Counted from the stretch's first letter, positions 1-7,327 are shown. The stretch: 18,700 nucleotides of DNA from Candidatus Zambryskibacteria bacterium CG_4_9_14_3_um_filter_40_16 (GCA_002791475.1 PFXE01000011.1:1-18700), one strand, 5' to 3'. A program made the numbers and translations. The notes: a model not told the origin generated them from the letters alone.

Positions 1-275
1 ATACCGGTTTCAAGTTTTAAAAAATAGCCGATAAGACCGGTCGCGAACGGGTCTTGAGCGCTGATTAGGTCAAACTTTTCTTTTCTAAGAAAGCCCCTCG
101 CAACACGCCAAGCTTTTATAAACGCCAGAATCTTTCCCAAATATGACTTACCGTGGCTTTCAAGCACAACCACCGAGAGCTTGTCCAGAGCAGTTTTGTA
201 AAAATCAATCCTCCTGCCCGTCTCGCTGGTTGGGTCAAGAAGCTGTGGGTCCATTCCTATCATTAATACCTTCAT
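1..275 (-). CDS. glycosyltransferase, N-terminal part (cut by window edge)
   Basis: The reading frame starts at the ATG at 275-273 and runs off the left edge, giving about 91 residues. It opens MKVLMIGMDPQLLDPTSETG, a beta-strand followed by a loop, and later has SAQDPFATGLIGYFLK. That pattern resembles the N-terminal Rossmann half of GT-B, family 4 glycosyltransferases, where a strand ending in a 'D/Q-DPF' turn is common. The donor-binding half lies outside the window, so no substrate can be named. The start overlaps the stop of the upstream glycosyltransferase as ATGA, so the two are probably translationally coupled in one polysaccharide operon. No Shine-Dalgarno site is well placed; a GGAG lies about 18 nt upstream. 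Family placement rests on the N-terminal pattern and context only. Confidence 0.7.
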   Translation of the reverse strand, partial: MKVLMIGMDPQLLDPTSETGRRIDFYKTALDKLSVVVLESHGKSYLGKILAFIKAWRVARGFLRKEKFDLISAQDPFATGLIGYFLKLETG

Positions 276-1294
276 TTTGTTTTGTTTGCTATCTCCAAAA
301 TTTCTATGCATATTTCATTCCAACTGTGAGTGAAATTAAAAGATTCAATTTTTTCCTTTTGTTTTTTGTAATTTTCTTCATTAGCAAGAAAAAGAATTTT
401 TTCTTTTATATCTTCCGTGTTTTCAGGGTTAGCAAAAACCCCAATATCTTCAACCCTATCCATAATGCCGTTTTCTTTGGTCAGAAGAAAGGGTTTGTTT
501 GCTCGTACACTGTCCAAAATCATATTTGGACTTATGTCTCCCAAGGAAACCACGATTACAGCATAACAACGTTGAATCTTTTTAAGAAACTCGTCATAAG
601 GGGCGCCCTTTAGGTCAAGAACAATCTCTGGGTCAACCGACCTGGCTTTTTCAAAAGTTTCTTTCAATCTTGCGGTATTTTTCCACTTAAGAGGACGGGT
701 GGCGGCAAGAAAAATCTTGCTAGCAGGTTCTAAGGATTCTATTTTTTCTCCATAGAAATTTTCAACGATTTTGGTTTTGTCAAAATTTAAACCATAAGCC
801 GTCTTAAAGATTTCCCTCTGCCAGTTTGTACTAAAGACAAGCGTATTCGCGTTGTTTAGTGTCCATTTCGTAATTTTAAATATTATTTTCTCTTTGAGAT
901 TAAAATTACCCCGTCTTGTCTCATAAAAATTTTTTAATAACACGAGGTCGCCCGTTCTTTCCACATATCCTTCCCAAAGAAAATCTCCTCCCGTACGAAT
1001 AATTATTTTCTTATTAAAAATTTTTGATGCAAGAACTCCCGGGAAACCGACGCTAAAAGTATCCAGAGCAAAAACAAAATCTATGCCTCGTAAATTAAAA
1101 ACGGTACGAAAGAAAAAGTATAAATGTCGTATTCCTGTTGGAAGCGTACTTTCATGACCGTAGGTTAGGACTTTTGCGCTGTGTCCCATACGCACAAATT
1201 GGTCCCTGGTTTCCTTGGCATATTGTGCGGGTCCGCCGATTCTAGGCGGAAAAATACCTGTAATTATTAAAATATTTAATTTTTGAGTCTTCAA
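272..1294 (-). CDS. GT-B fold glycosyltransferase (family 4-like)
   Basis: A 340-residue protein that probably transfers a sugar from a nucleotide donor to a growing surface glycan on the cytoplasmic side of the membrane. The N-terminus, LNILIITGIFPPRIGGPAQY, has the Gly-Gly loop typical of GT4 acceptor domains. The C-terminal half holds strands such as IFLAATRPLKWKN and a segment DISPNMILDSVRANKPF where GT4 enzymes normally carry the E-x7-E donor motif. Here the first Glu of that motif is not evident, so donor contacts may differ. The start is TTG at 1294-1292, overlapping the epimerase stop as TTGA. AAGGA lies about 12 nt upstream, and no in-frame ATG is available nearby. The stop overlaps the next start as ATGA. 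The specific sugar is unknown. Confidence 0.85.
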   Translation of the reverse strand: MKTQKLNILIITGIFPPRIGGPAQYAKETRDQFVRMGHSAKVLTYGHESTLPTGIRHLYFFFRTVFNLRGIDFVFALDTFSVGFPGVLASKIFNKKIIIRTGGDFLWEGYVERTGDLVLLKNFYETRRGNFNLKEKIIFKITKWTLNNANTLVFSTNWQREIFKTAYGLNFDKTKIVENFYGEKIESLEPASKIFLAATRPLKWKNTARLKETFEKARSVDPEIVLDLKGAPYDEFLKKIQRCYAVIVVSLGDISPNMILDSVRANKPFLLTKENGIMDRVEDIGVFANPENTEDIKEKILFLANEENYKKQKEKIESFNFTHSWNEICIEILEIANKTK

Positions 1295-2238
1295 ATTTTG
1301 TAGTAATCCTTAAACCAATCAACAAAAAACGATACTCCTTCTTCTACACCAATCTTTGCATTGAAATCGAGTTTTTCTTTTGCTTTTGTGGTATCCGCAA
1401 AGGTTTGCGGGACATCGCCCTGTTGCATCGGCATAAAATTTATTTCTGCTTTTCTGCCCAATTTTTTCTCCAAAACTTCAATAAATTTTAGTAGGTGAAC
1501 CGACTCTCCATGTCCAAGATTTATTATTTCAAAACCCATCGGCTTGTTTAGGGCTAAAACAAAACCTTCTACTATGTCAGAAACAAAAGTAAAATCTCTT
1601 TTCATTTCCCCATTGTTGTAAACATCTATTGGCTCTCCAGCAAGTATATTTTTTGTAAATTTAAAAAGTGCCATATCTGGTCTGCCAAAAGGACCATAAA
1701 CTGTAAAAAATCTTAAACAAGTTATATTCATATCACTGTTACGAACATAACTTGAAGCCATAATTTCACAAGCTCTTTTTGTCGCCGCATAAATGGAGAC
1801 GGCTCTATCAGCAGGGCTGTCTTCCCTGAAAGGAATTTCTAAAGATTCTCCGTAAACAGAAGATGTTGAAGCAAAGACAGCGTCTTTTACGCCATATATT
1901 TTAGCTAATTCAAAAACATTAAATGTCCCTAAATAGTTCGTGTTTATATATACATCAGGATTAGTAATTGAATAACGAACTCCCGCTTGAGCAGCCAAAT
2001 GTGCTATTTTATCAAATTTATATTTTTCAAATATTTTCCTCAAGGATGAGAAGTCCGTGATATCAACCTTTTCAAAATTTATCTGTTTTTCAAACTGCTC
2101 CAGTCTCTTGAGTTTAATTTCTGGGTCATAGTAATCATTGAGATTGTCTACACAAACAATCTCGTGGCCATCTTCAAGAAGTCTTTTTATAAGGTGACTG
2201 GCTATAAAACCAGCCCCCCCAGTAACCAAAATTTTCAT
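1291..2238 (-). CDS. NAD-dependent UDP-sugar epimerase, UDP-glucuronate 4-epimerase type
   Basis: A 315-residue short-chain dehydrogenase of the extended type. The NAD-binding loop TGGAGFIAS is at residues 6-14. Ser/Thr are at 125-127, and the catalytic Tyr and Lys are in YAATK at residues 150-154. The stretches DNLNDYYDPEIKLKRL and FFTVYGPFGRPDMALFKFT, followed by IDVYNNGEMKRDFTFVSDI, are the signature of the CapI/GAE group, which interconverts UDP-glucuronate and UDP-galacturonate. UDP-glucose 4-epimerase activity is the main alternative. Length is usual for the family. It lies between two glycosyltransferases and ends in a TTGA overlap with the next one. A TATTTT box (2245-2250) stands 6 nt before the ATG with no Shine-Dalgarno site, so this gene may start its own leaderless mRNA. 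The short dehydrogenase at 9132-9995 could supply UDP-glucuronate. Confidence 0.88.
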   Translation of the reverse strand: MKILVTGGAGFIASHLIKRLLEDGHEIVCVDNLNDYYDPEIKLKRLEQFEKQINFEKVDITDFSSLRKIFEKYKFDKIAHLAAQAGVRYSITNPDVYINTNYLGTFNVFELAKIYGVKDAVFASTSSVYGESLEIPFREDSPADRAVSIYAATKRACEIMASSYVRNSDMNITCLRFFTVYGPFGRPDMALFKFTKNILAGEPIDVYNNGEMKRDFTFVSDIVEGFVLALNKPMGFEIINLGHGESVHLLKFIEVLEKKLGRKAEINFMPMQQGDVPQTFADTTKAKEKLDFNAKIGVEEGVSFFVDWFKDYYKI

Positions 2239-2274
2239 TTAGCTAAAATACCACAAAAATGGCTTGAAATAAAG

Positions 2275-3471
2275 CTATAGTTTCGCGCTTCCAGACATAA
2301 CATCAAAAACTTTTTTCTTCATATCGTTCGCGATAATATTCCAATCATATTTTTCCCCAACCATTTTTTTGGCATTCAAGACCGTTTGCGTTCTCAACGC
2401 AGGATTATCCAAATATTTTTTTACCTGCTTTGCGATACTTTGTGGGTCTTTTGGATTACAAAAAAGTCCCGTTGGCTCTTTGCCAGGATTTTTGTCCGGG
2501 TCAAAAAGAAAATCCACAATCCCCCCAACTGAAGTGGCGATAACAGGCACTTCCGCCGCCATCGCTTCTACGAAAGAATTGCCAAAACCTTCTGAAAGAG
2601 ACGGGCGGATAAAGATATCCGACACGGCAAAATAAAGAGGTAACTCTTTGTGGTCAACATAACCAATAAATTTTACTCTGCTTTCCGCCTCTCTTTTCTT
2701 GGTTAGCGCCACCAGATTATCCTTCTCTTCTCCTGTTCCCAAAATTAAAATTTTAATATTATCCGGTAAAAAATATAACGCGGAAACAATATCATTTATT
2801 GCATTTTTTGCGGTCAGGCGAGAGACGGTGATAAGAAAGACATCATCTTTTTTCTTGCCAAGTTTCTTTTTTAAATCATCTTTTTTCTTTTCGCTTACTT
2901 CAGCACTGAAACGCGCCACATCAACCCCGTTGGGAATAATCACAGACGGACCTCTGTAACCCATACTCTTTGCTCGATTTTCAAGATACGAGCTTATCGA
3001 TGTAAGAAATGTGGTCCTCTTTAGGGCAACCCTCCAAGAAAAAGCTATCATACCCGCCCAACGATATTTCATATGTTTCTCTGAATCCCCTTCCTGCAGA
3101 GTAAGAATTATTGGCACCAACCTTCCACCAAAGATTGCGCGAAAGATGTTAAGAATATACGCCGCTCCGCTTGCGTATGTAATCATTATCGCCCAAAAAC
3201 CCAAATAGTGATTTTTTTTATCAAGTTGGTACGCCTTTAACGCTCCAAGAAACGGCAAAATCATCTTATCCAAAAAAGAAATACCAAGCCCCAACCGATA
3301 TACATTCACGGTTCCAATCTTCTCTTTTGACGGCAAGCGCCTATTGAACCTTGCCGTTATCATATCAAATTCAAAATCGGCACCGAGGCGGTCAGTGTTC
3401 TCCTTTACCGCTATTTCGGCGCCACCCACAAGTGGCAGATATGCCGTTGAAAAAATAAGTACCCGCTTCAT
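2275..3471 (-). CDS. glycosyltransferase family 4 protein
   Basis: A 398-residue GT-B glycosyltransferase. The N-terminus, VLIFSTAYLPLVGGAEIAVK, is the standard GT4 acceptor-domain opening with its GG loop. The middle has SVIIPNGVDVARFS, the usual linker into the donor domain, and VSRLTAKNAINDIVSAL. Near residues 290-305, SEGFGNSFVEAMA carries the E-x7-E donor-phosphate motif. All expected parts are present and the length is normal, so it should be active; the sugar and acceptor are unknown. The ATG at 3471-3469 has no Shine-Dalgarno site. A promoter-like pair TTGTAA/TAGTAT lies at 3485-3512, and its -35 box touches the palindrome at 3511-3544, so the regulator encoded next door may control this gene. 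Confidence 0.92.
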   Translation of the reverse strand: MKRVLIFSTAYLPLVGGAEIAVKENTDRLGADFEFDMITARFNRRLPSKEKIGTVNVYRLGLGISFLDKMILPFLGALKAYQLDKKNHYLGFWAIMITYASGAAYILNIFRAIFGGRLVPIILTLQEGDSEKHMKYRWAGMIAFSWRVALKRTTFLTSISSYLENRAKSMGYRGPSVIIPNGVDVARFSAEVSEKKKDDLKKKLGKKKDDVFLITVSRLTAKNAINDIVSALYFLPDNIKILILGTGEEKDNLVALTKKREAESRVKFIGYVDHKELPLYFAVSDIFIRPSLSEGFGNSFVEAMAAEVPVIATSVGGIVDFLFDPDKNPGKEPTGLFCNPKDPQSIAKQVKKYLDNPALRTQTVLNAKKMVGEKYDWNIIANDMKKKVFDVMSGSAKL

Positions 3472-3484
3472 ATTGCGTTCTAAA

Positions 3485-3512
3485 ATACTACCACCCCACC
3501 CCCATCTTACAA
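3485..3512 (-). promoter_or_regulatory. putative promoter of the glycosyltransferase cluster
   Basis: On the minus strand, TTGTAA (3512-3507) and TAGTAT (3490-3485) are separated by 16 nt. The spacer is very G-rich (GATGGGGGTGGGGTGG), unlike the AT-rich surroundings. The -10 box ends 13 nt before the ATG of the GT4 gene. The -35 box shares its last bases with the palindrome at 3511-3544, an arrangement expected for an operator. A TATTTT 10 nt before the ATG is an alternative -10. Confidence 0.45.
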
Positions 3513-3544
3513 CATTCTAACATTCTTGAGAATGTTAGAATGTT
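3511..3544. repeat. 34-bp palindrome, copy 1 (candidate operator)
   Basis: Two perfectly complementary 16-nt arms (AACATTCTAACATTCT and its complement) flank a TG centre. The palindrome contains the last three codons and the stop codon of the wHTH gene and abuts the -35 box of the downstream glycosyltransferase promoter. It shares the 22-nt core CTAACATTCT-TG-AGAATGTTAG with the copy at 3860-3899. On the plus strand a T-run follows, so terminator activity is also possible. Confidence 0.75.
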
Positions 3545-3834
3545 TTTTTAAAGTGATTGATAAATCTGACAAAATGTTTTCCATAAGGCGACAGAGAGTG
3601 TTCAACATTCCTTCCTACATATTTTTTATTAACCAAACCGGCTTGGGTAAGTCTGCGGGCGTGCTCTGAAGCTGTTTTCACATTTATTTTTAATGCATCG
3701 ACCATTTCCTCAAGTGTTGCCGTTTCATTTTCACCAATAAACAAAATCATATCTATGCGCCAATGATTAGATACACCTTTCATGTGGCGTTCAATTTGTT
3801 TGGATGTTTTGGTGGATGTTTTTTTGTTTGACAT
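3535..3834 (-). CDS. small winged-helix (ArsR/MarR-like) transcriptional regulator
   Basis: A 99-residue basic protein. After a Lys/Thr-rich arm, residues 17-37 (HMKGVSNHWRIDMILFIGENE) form the first helix. Residues 38-70 (TLEEMVDALKINVKTASEHARRLTQAGLV) form the helix-turn-helix, and KKYVGRNVEHSLSPYG makes the beta-wing. This is the ArsR-type 'winged helix, many-helix dimer' layout. No metal-binding Cys-x-Cys is present, so it is not a classical metal sensor. The ATG at 3834-3832 has no Shine-Dalgarno site; TATAAT lies 9 nt before it, implying a leaderless mRNA. Long palindromes lie on both sides: one over its own -35 region, the other at its stop codon and the next promoter. Autoregulation and control of the glycosyltransferase cluster are reasonable inferences; the effector is unknown. 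Confidence 0.82.
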   Translation of the reverse strand: MSNKKTSTKTSKQIERHMKGVSNHWRIDMILFIGENETATLEEMVDALKINVKTASEHARRLTQAGLVNKKYVGRNVEHSLSPYGKHFVRFINHFKKTF

Positions 3835-3843
3835 AACAAAATG

Positions 3844-3872
3844 ATTATATCACTTTCTGAAAAACACTCTAA
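3844..3872 (-). promoter_or_regulatory. promoter of the wHTH regulator (leaderless start)
   Basis: A perfect TATAAT (minus strand, 3849-3844) stands exactly 9 nt before the ATG. A weak -35 (TTAGAG, 3872-3867) at 17-nt spacing lies inside the palindrome 3860-3899. A repressor bound to the palindrome would cover the -35 box. Confidence 0.55.
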
Positions 3873-3899
3873 CATTCTTGAGAATGTTAGAGTGTTTTT
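3860..3899. repeat. 40-bp palindrome, copy 2 (candidate operator and/or terminator)
   Basis: Complementary 19-nt arms flank a TG centre; the core is identical to copy 1 at 3511-3544. Relative to copy 1, the outer arm changes ACATTCT to ACACTCT on the left and AGAATGT to AGAGTGT on the right, so symmetry is kept by paired changes. It lies 39 nt past the stop of the ATPase gene. Read on the minus strand, the hairpin ends in TTTTTC, so it could also terminate that transcript. Confidence 0.75.
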
Positions 3900-3937
3900 A
3901 ATGTGATTGATGTTTTGTCCTTTAAAACAATGATTTT

Positions 3938-5632
3938 TTAATTTTCATCCACCTTAAGAAGGTTTATGAGCTCGTCTTGTGAAATTTCTTTTGGTTTAGA
4001 ACCCTCTTCAACAGTCTTTGTCTTTGGTGGTTGATTTGCCTGGGGATTAACTTTGTCTGTGTTGGTTTCTGCTTTGTCTGGCCTAACAATCTCGTCCGTT
4101 TTTGTTTCTTTGGAGTTTTTGACTATGGAAGCGAGAGCTTCTCGCAACTGTGACAGATTTTCTTTGCTTGGATTTTTGGAATTTCTATTAGAATTTGATT
4201 TTAAATTTTCAAGAGATATTTTATTTTGAGGTTCACGGTTAACTTCTTTCTTCTCTGTTTTCATCAATTCCTCAAACATAATTTGTTTCTCTTTTTTGAT
4301 ATCTGGCTTTTTAGGCCTGCTATTGTCAAAATCTCTCTTTGCTCCCTCTTCGTGCCAAGCCCTAATGGCGGCCTCAACAATTGCCCTGGGTCTTGAAAAA
4401 TTACTGCGAGAATTATCTATGATTTCTTCTTTGTGGCTTAGGGTCGGTTTACCGATGGGAGCCATTGTTGTAGCGGAAAAAGGCTGGGAAGAAACCCCAT
4501 CTATCATAAGTTTTAAGTAAATCTGGATGAAACCAAGATTTACCAAATCCTCTGCCGTAAAAACAGGAGCAAATTCTTTTTCAAGGACTTCTGCGTCAAA
4601 TGCCCCCACTCTGAATGTAACCATCGTGCCAACGTTACCAAAAACCGCAGCTCTGACCTCTTCTGACATTTGCTCAATATACTGATGTGCTATTGTCAAA
4701 TTGAGTCTATATTTTCTAGCTTCGGAAAGAATATCAGCAAAAGATTCATTGGCAAACGACTGAAATTCGTCCACATATAAATAGAAATTTGGAAGTTTGC
4801 TTAGAGTTGTCTCGTTAACATCAGCCCTAGAAAGAGCGGCCAAATAAATTTTTGTAATAATCATACTTCCGAGAAGATTGGCGTTAGCTTCTCCTACCCG
4901 ACCCTTTGAAAGGTTGACGATTACTATTTTTTGTCCATCCATAACATCCCTGAAATCAAAACTGGACTTTGGTTGCCCAATAATGTTTCGAACCAGAGGG
5001 TTGGCAATAAACTGACCGACTTTGTTTTGAATAGCGGCTCCGGCTTCTTGCATATAACGCTCACCGTACTTTGCAAACTCATCGGTCCAAAAAGATTTCA
5101 CGGAAGGGTCTGAAATGTTTGCAACAACCTTGTTCCTATATTCTTTGTCTGCAAGCATTCTGTTGATGCCGACCAAGGTTGAACCCGGGTATTCCAAAAG
5201 CGCCAAAATAACATTGGACAAAATATATTCCATCCTGGCACTCCACGCATCAACCCATATTTTTTTGAAAGCGGAAAGAAGGCCGTTTGAGACCAAGTGC
5301 CTCTTGTCCGGACCGACATCTTCCATAACATTAAAAGAGATGGGATAATCGGTATCAAATGGGGCGAAGTAAACAACATCCTTTAAGCGCTCCTCCGGCA
5401 CATACTCCAAAAGTAAATCGGCTGTTTTGCCATGAGGATCTATGAAAGCAAGGCCTTCTCCATTTTGGATATCTTGAACTGCCATATTTTCCAAAAGAGT
5501 TGATTTGCCCATTCCCGTCTTTCCTATGACATAGACATGACGAGTACGGTCTTTGGCTTTTATACCGAATTTTACTCTTTTGTTCCTTGAGTCTGTTTCT
5601 GCAAAATATGTGACTTTTTCCGGGTTATACAT
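3938..5632 (-). CDS. VirD4/TraD/HerA-like conjugative ATPase (type IV secretion DNA-binding domain family)
   Basis: A 564-residue P-loop ATPase of the coupling-protein superfamily. Walker A is GKTGMGKST at residues 37-45, followed by AFIDPHGKTADLLL. Walker B is YLYVDEF at residues 284-290, with FANESFADILSEARKYRLNLTIAHQYIEQM just after it, the usual sensor/arginine region of VirD4/TraD-like proteins. The last ~130 residues are Lys/Glu/Asn-rich and probably disordered. No N-terminal membrane segment is seen, so it may be a soluble relative. The frame stays open upstream to 5935, but that extension covers a separate plus-strand gene. The ATG at 5632 is preferred because TATACT (5647-5642) stands 9 nt before it and the conserved domain begins right after. 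DNA translocation, conjugation or a pilus role cannot be separated here. Confidence 0.85.
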   Translation of the reverse strand: MYNPEKVTYFAETDSRNKRVKFGIKAKDRTRHVYVIGKTGMGKSTLLENMAVQDIQNGEGLAFIDPHGKTADLLLEYVPEERLKDVVYFAPFDTDYPISFNVMEDVGPDKRHLVSNGLLSAFKKIWVDAWSARMEYILSNVILALLEYPGSTLVGINRMLADKEYRNKVVANISDPSVKSFWTDEFAKYGERYMQEAGAAIQNKVGQFIANPLVRNIIGQPKSSFDFRDVMDGQKIVIVNLSKGRVGEANANLLGSMIITKIYLAALSRADVNETTLSKLPNFYLYVDEFQSFANESFADILSEARKYRLNLTIAHQYIEQMSEEVRAAVFGNVGTMVTFRVGAFDAEVLEKEFAPVFTAEDLVNLGFIQIYLKLMIDGVSSQPFSATTMAPIGKPTLSHKEEIIDNSRSNFSRPRAIVEAAIRAWHEEGAKRDFDNSRPKKPDIKKEKQIMFEELMKTEKKEVNREPQNKISLENLKSNSNRNSKNPSKENLSQLREALASIVKNSKETKTDEIVRPDKAETNTDKVNPQANQPPKTKTVEEGSKPKEISQDELINLLKVDEN

Positions 5633-5641
5633 TCTGTTATT

Positions 5642-5647
5642 AGTATA
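5642..5647 (-). promoter_or_regulatory. -10 box of the VirD4-like gene (leaderless start)
   Basis: TATACT on the minus strand ends 9 nt before the ATG at 5632, with no Shine-Dalgarno site. No good -35 is evident. It faces away from the plus-strand promoter at 5664-5691, so the two form a divergent pair. Confidence 0.5.
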
Positions 5648-5663
5648 GCGAAATTCTCCATAT

Positions 5664-5691
5664 TTGACAGTGAGTAAAAAAAATATAGAAT
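5664..5691 (+). promoter_or_regulatory. promoter of the plus-strand mini-gene
   Basis: A consensus TTGACA (5664-5669), 16-nt spacer and TAGAAT (5686-5691). Transcription would start near 5698 and give a leader of about 38 nt ending in a CGGAG ribosome-binding site. Confidence 0.65.
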
Positions 5692-5735
5692 ATTCGTGGA
5701 ATATTGTTCCTTTCACTTTCACAACGGAGTCCAAT

Positions 5736-5912
5736 ATGGGAAATTCCAGATTCCTCAATGTGGACCTGAGGCAGATCAACCGCTGGACCGCATACAGGGA
5801 GCTCCTTCCTGAAGTTCTTCGAATGAACGGGGGTTGTTTGCGAGAGCTTCTTGACGCAATCCCCAAGGAAATGTCAGACCTTCGCAAGGCAATCGCGGAG
5901 CGAATTCCCTGA
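5736..5912 (+). CDS. 58-residue protein of unknown function (stand-alone mini-gene)
   Basis: The ATG at 5736 follows CGGAGTCCAAT, so GGAG is at usable spacing. The product begins MGNSRFLNVDLRQINRW and continues as mostly helical, charged sequence (ELLPEVLRMNGGCLRELLDA, then MSDLRKAIAERI), with one Cys and no membrane segment. I do not recognise it. The case for a real gene is its complete unit: consensus promoter at 5664-5691, ribosome site, and a strong terminator hairpin 15 nt after the stop. Codon choice (CTG, CGC, ACC, ATC, AAC) is much more GC-rich than in the neighbours, which suggests high expression or foreign origin. It lies on the strand opposite to the genes on both sides, and its terminator overlaps the end of murD. 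It may be a small adaptor or nucleic-acid-associated protein, but nothing in the sequence settles that. Confidence 0.65.
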   Translation: MGNSRFLNVDLRQINRWTAYRELLPEVLRMNGGCLRELLDAIPKEMSDLRKAIAERIP

Positions 5913-5927
5913 CCGAGTACCCAACTG

Positions 5928-5960
5928 GACCGCACCTATCTTGGTGCGGTCTTTTGTTTT
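5928..5960 (+). terminator. Rho-independent terminator of the mini-gene
   Basis: A 9-bp stem GACCGCACC / GGTGCGGTC (5928-5936 and 5943-5951) with loop TATCTT is followed by TTTTGTTTTTTATATTTTT. The right arm also encodes the last codons of the convergent murD gene, whose stop codon lies at 5936-5938. Confidence 0.88.
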
Positions 5961-7324
5961 TTATATTTTTGTACCAAAGATACAAACTTCTCACCTCTAT
6001 CATATTCATTTTTAAACATACCGAATGACGCAAATCCCGGACTGAAAAGTGTCGTGTCGCCCTTTTTTGCGCAGTCTAGGGCGGATTTTACTATCAAGTC
6101 AAAATTTTTCAATTGAAAAATTTTGACAGTTTTTGCAATAATTTTTTCCTTTAGCATGCGGTCTGTACCCGTACCCGGAATTAAAAAAACGGATTTTACA
6201 TATTTGGCTATTAATTTCTTTAGAATAGAAAGGTTAATCATTTTGTCGGAACCACCCATAATAAGTACTATATTTCTTTTTTTTCCCAATGCTTCAAGGG
6301 CAACCTTTAGCGCCTCTGGCGTGGTTGATGTCGTATCATTGTACACATCAAATTTATTAGCGGTCGTAATTTTCTCCAACCTACCAGAAGCACCTTTGAA
6401 ACTTGAGAGTGATTGAATAATGTCCTTGTGGGAAATTTTTAAAGACCGCGCAGCAATATAAGCGATGGCTGCGTTGTATTTGTTGTGTTCGCCCGGAATT
6501 TTCATACAAACCTCATTGGGTAACATTTGTTTTGAAACAAACTTAGTTTTTTTTGGAAAACACCTTTTCAAATTTTTGGACAAGGTTTTAACTTGTTCTC
6601 CCGCTATGAGTACATCTCCCGCTTTTTGATTTTTAAAAATATTGGCTTTGTCTGAAAAATATACACCCAGATTGTGCTTGTAGTAATTGAGATGATCAGG
6701 CATAAAGGTTGTGAAAACAGAAATTTGTGGGCTTATTTTCATATCCCCAAACCCCTGTAGTTGCCAAGAATCAAGTTCAAGAACAGCAACATCACCCTTT
6801 TTTACTTTTGAGACAAGAGGCAATGTGGCCATTCCTTGTATATTTCCTCCAAGAAATATTTTTCTTTTTTTCCCTTTGTGCGCATCACAAAGAATCTTGT
6901 ACAACATATAAGCAACGGTGGTTTTACCCCGAGTACCGGTAACGCCGACAATGATCCCTTTTGTCATTTTTGCAAAAAGTGAGGTACTCATATAGACTGG
7001 CACCCCGAACTTTTTTGCATGTAAAATATAAGGGGAGTCAAGAGGTACACCAGCCGCTTTCAATACAAAATCACGATTTTCAAAATCCTCAAACTTGTGC
7101 CTTCCAAGGGTGTAGCGGATATTTTTGTATTTCTTAAGTTTGTCCAGGCTCTTTTTAAGTTGCAACTTTGTTTTTAGGTCTGTAACTATAAGTTTTGCAC
7201 CCTCTCTCGCAAAAAATTCCACATCTCCAACACCTCGACCTAAAAGTCCGAGACCTATTACTGTAATTTTTTTACCTTTAAAAAAAGTTTTCCAAACCTC
7301 TTTTCTTAATTCCTTATTCTTCAT
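5936..7324 (-). CDS. murD: UDP-N-acetylmuramoyl-L-alanine--D-glutamate ligase
   Basis: A 462-residue cytoplasmic Mur ligase that adds D-glutamate to UDP-MurNAc-L-Ala in peptidoglycan precursor synthesis. The N-terminal domain opens with a nucleotide-binding loop, ITVIGLGLLGRGVGD (residues 20-34), as in MurD. The ATP-binding loop GVTGTRGKTT is at residues 127-136. GNIQG and VLELDSWQL follow, the latter matching the MurD 'ELSSFQL' segment, then FMPDHLNYYKH. The C-terminal domain shows SGRLEKI and YNDTTSTTPEA, where the family has 'FVNDSKATN'. Length is normal. The ATG at 7324 starts 3 nt after the upstream stop, so it is probably co-translated; AGGGA lies about 12 nt upstream. Its presence implies a peptidoglycan wall. 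No other mur gene is in the window. Confidence 0.95.
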   Translation of the reverse strand: MKNKELRKEVWKTFFKGKKITVIGLGLLGRGVGDVEFFAREGAKLIVTDLKTKLQLKKSLDKLKKYKNIRYTLGRHKFEDFENRDFVLKAAGVPLDSPYILHAKKFGVPVYMSTSLFAKMTKGIIVGVTGTRGKTTVAYMLYKILCDAHKGKKRKIFLGGNIQGMATLPLVSKVKKGDVAVLELDSWQLQGFGDMKISPQISVFTTFMPDHLNYYKHNLGVYFSDKANIFKNQKAGDVLIAGEQVKTLSKNLKRCFPKKTKFVSKQMLPNEVCMKIPGEHNKYNAAIAYIAARSLKISHKDIIQSLSSFKGASGRLEKITTANKFDVYNDTTSTTPEALKVALEALGKKRNIVLIMGGSDKMINLSILKKLIAKYVKSVFLIPGTGTDRMLKEKIIAKTVKIFQLKNFDLIVKSALDCAKKGDTTLFSPGFASFGMFKNEYDRGEKFVSLVQKYKKQKTAPR

Positions 7325-7327
7325 TCG

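Noticed and set aside
143..613. Plus-strand open frame opposite two glycosyltransferases
   Set aside because: Phe/Lys-rich translation typical of antisense AT-rich DNA; the minus-strand frames carry recognisable glycosyltransferase motifs.
3511..3899. Insertion sequence with the palindromes as terminal repeats
   Set aside because: The enclosed gene is a wHTH regulator, not a transposase; each repeat is itself a palindrome at a promoter, and no target duplication is seen.
5633..5935. N-terminal extension of the VirD4-like ATPase by 101 residues
   Set aside because: The extension overlaps a complete plus-strand unit (promoter, ribosome site, gene, terminator), has odd Arg/Ser-rich content, and a -10 box lies 9 nt before the ATG at 5632.
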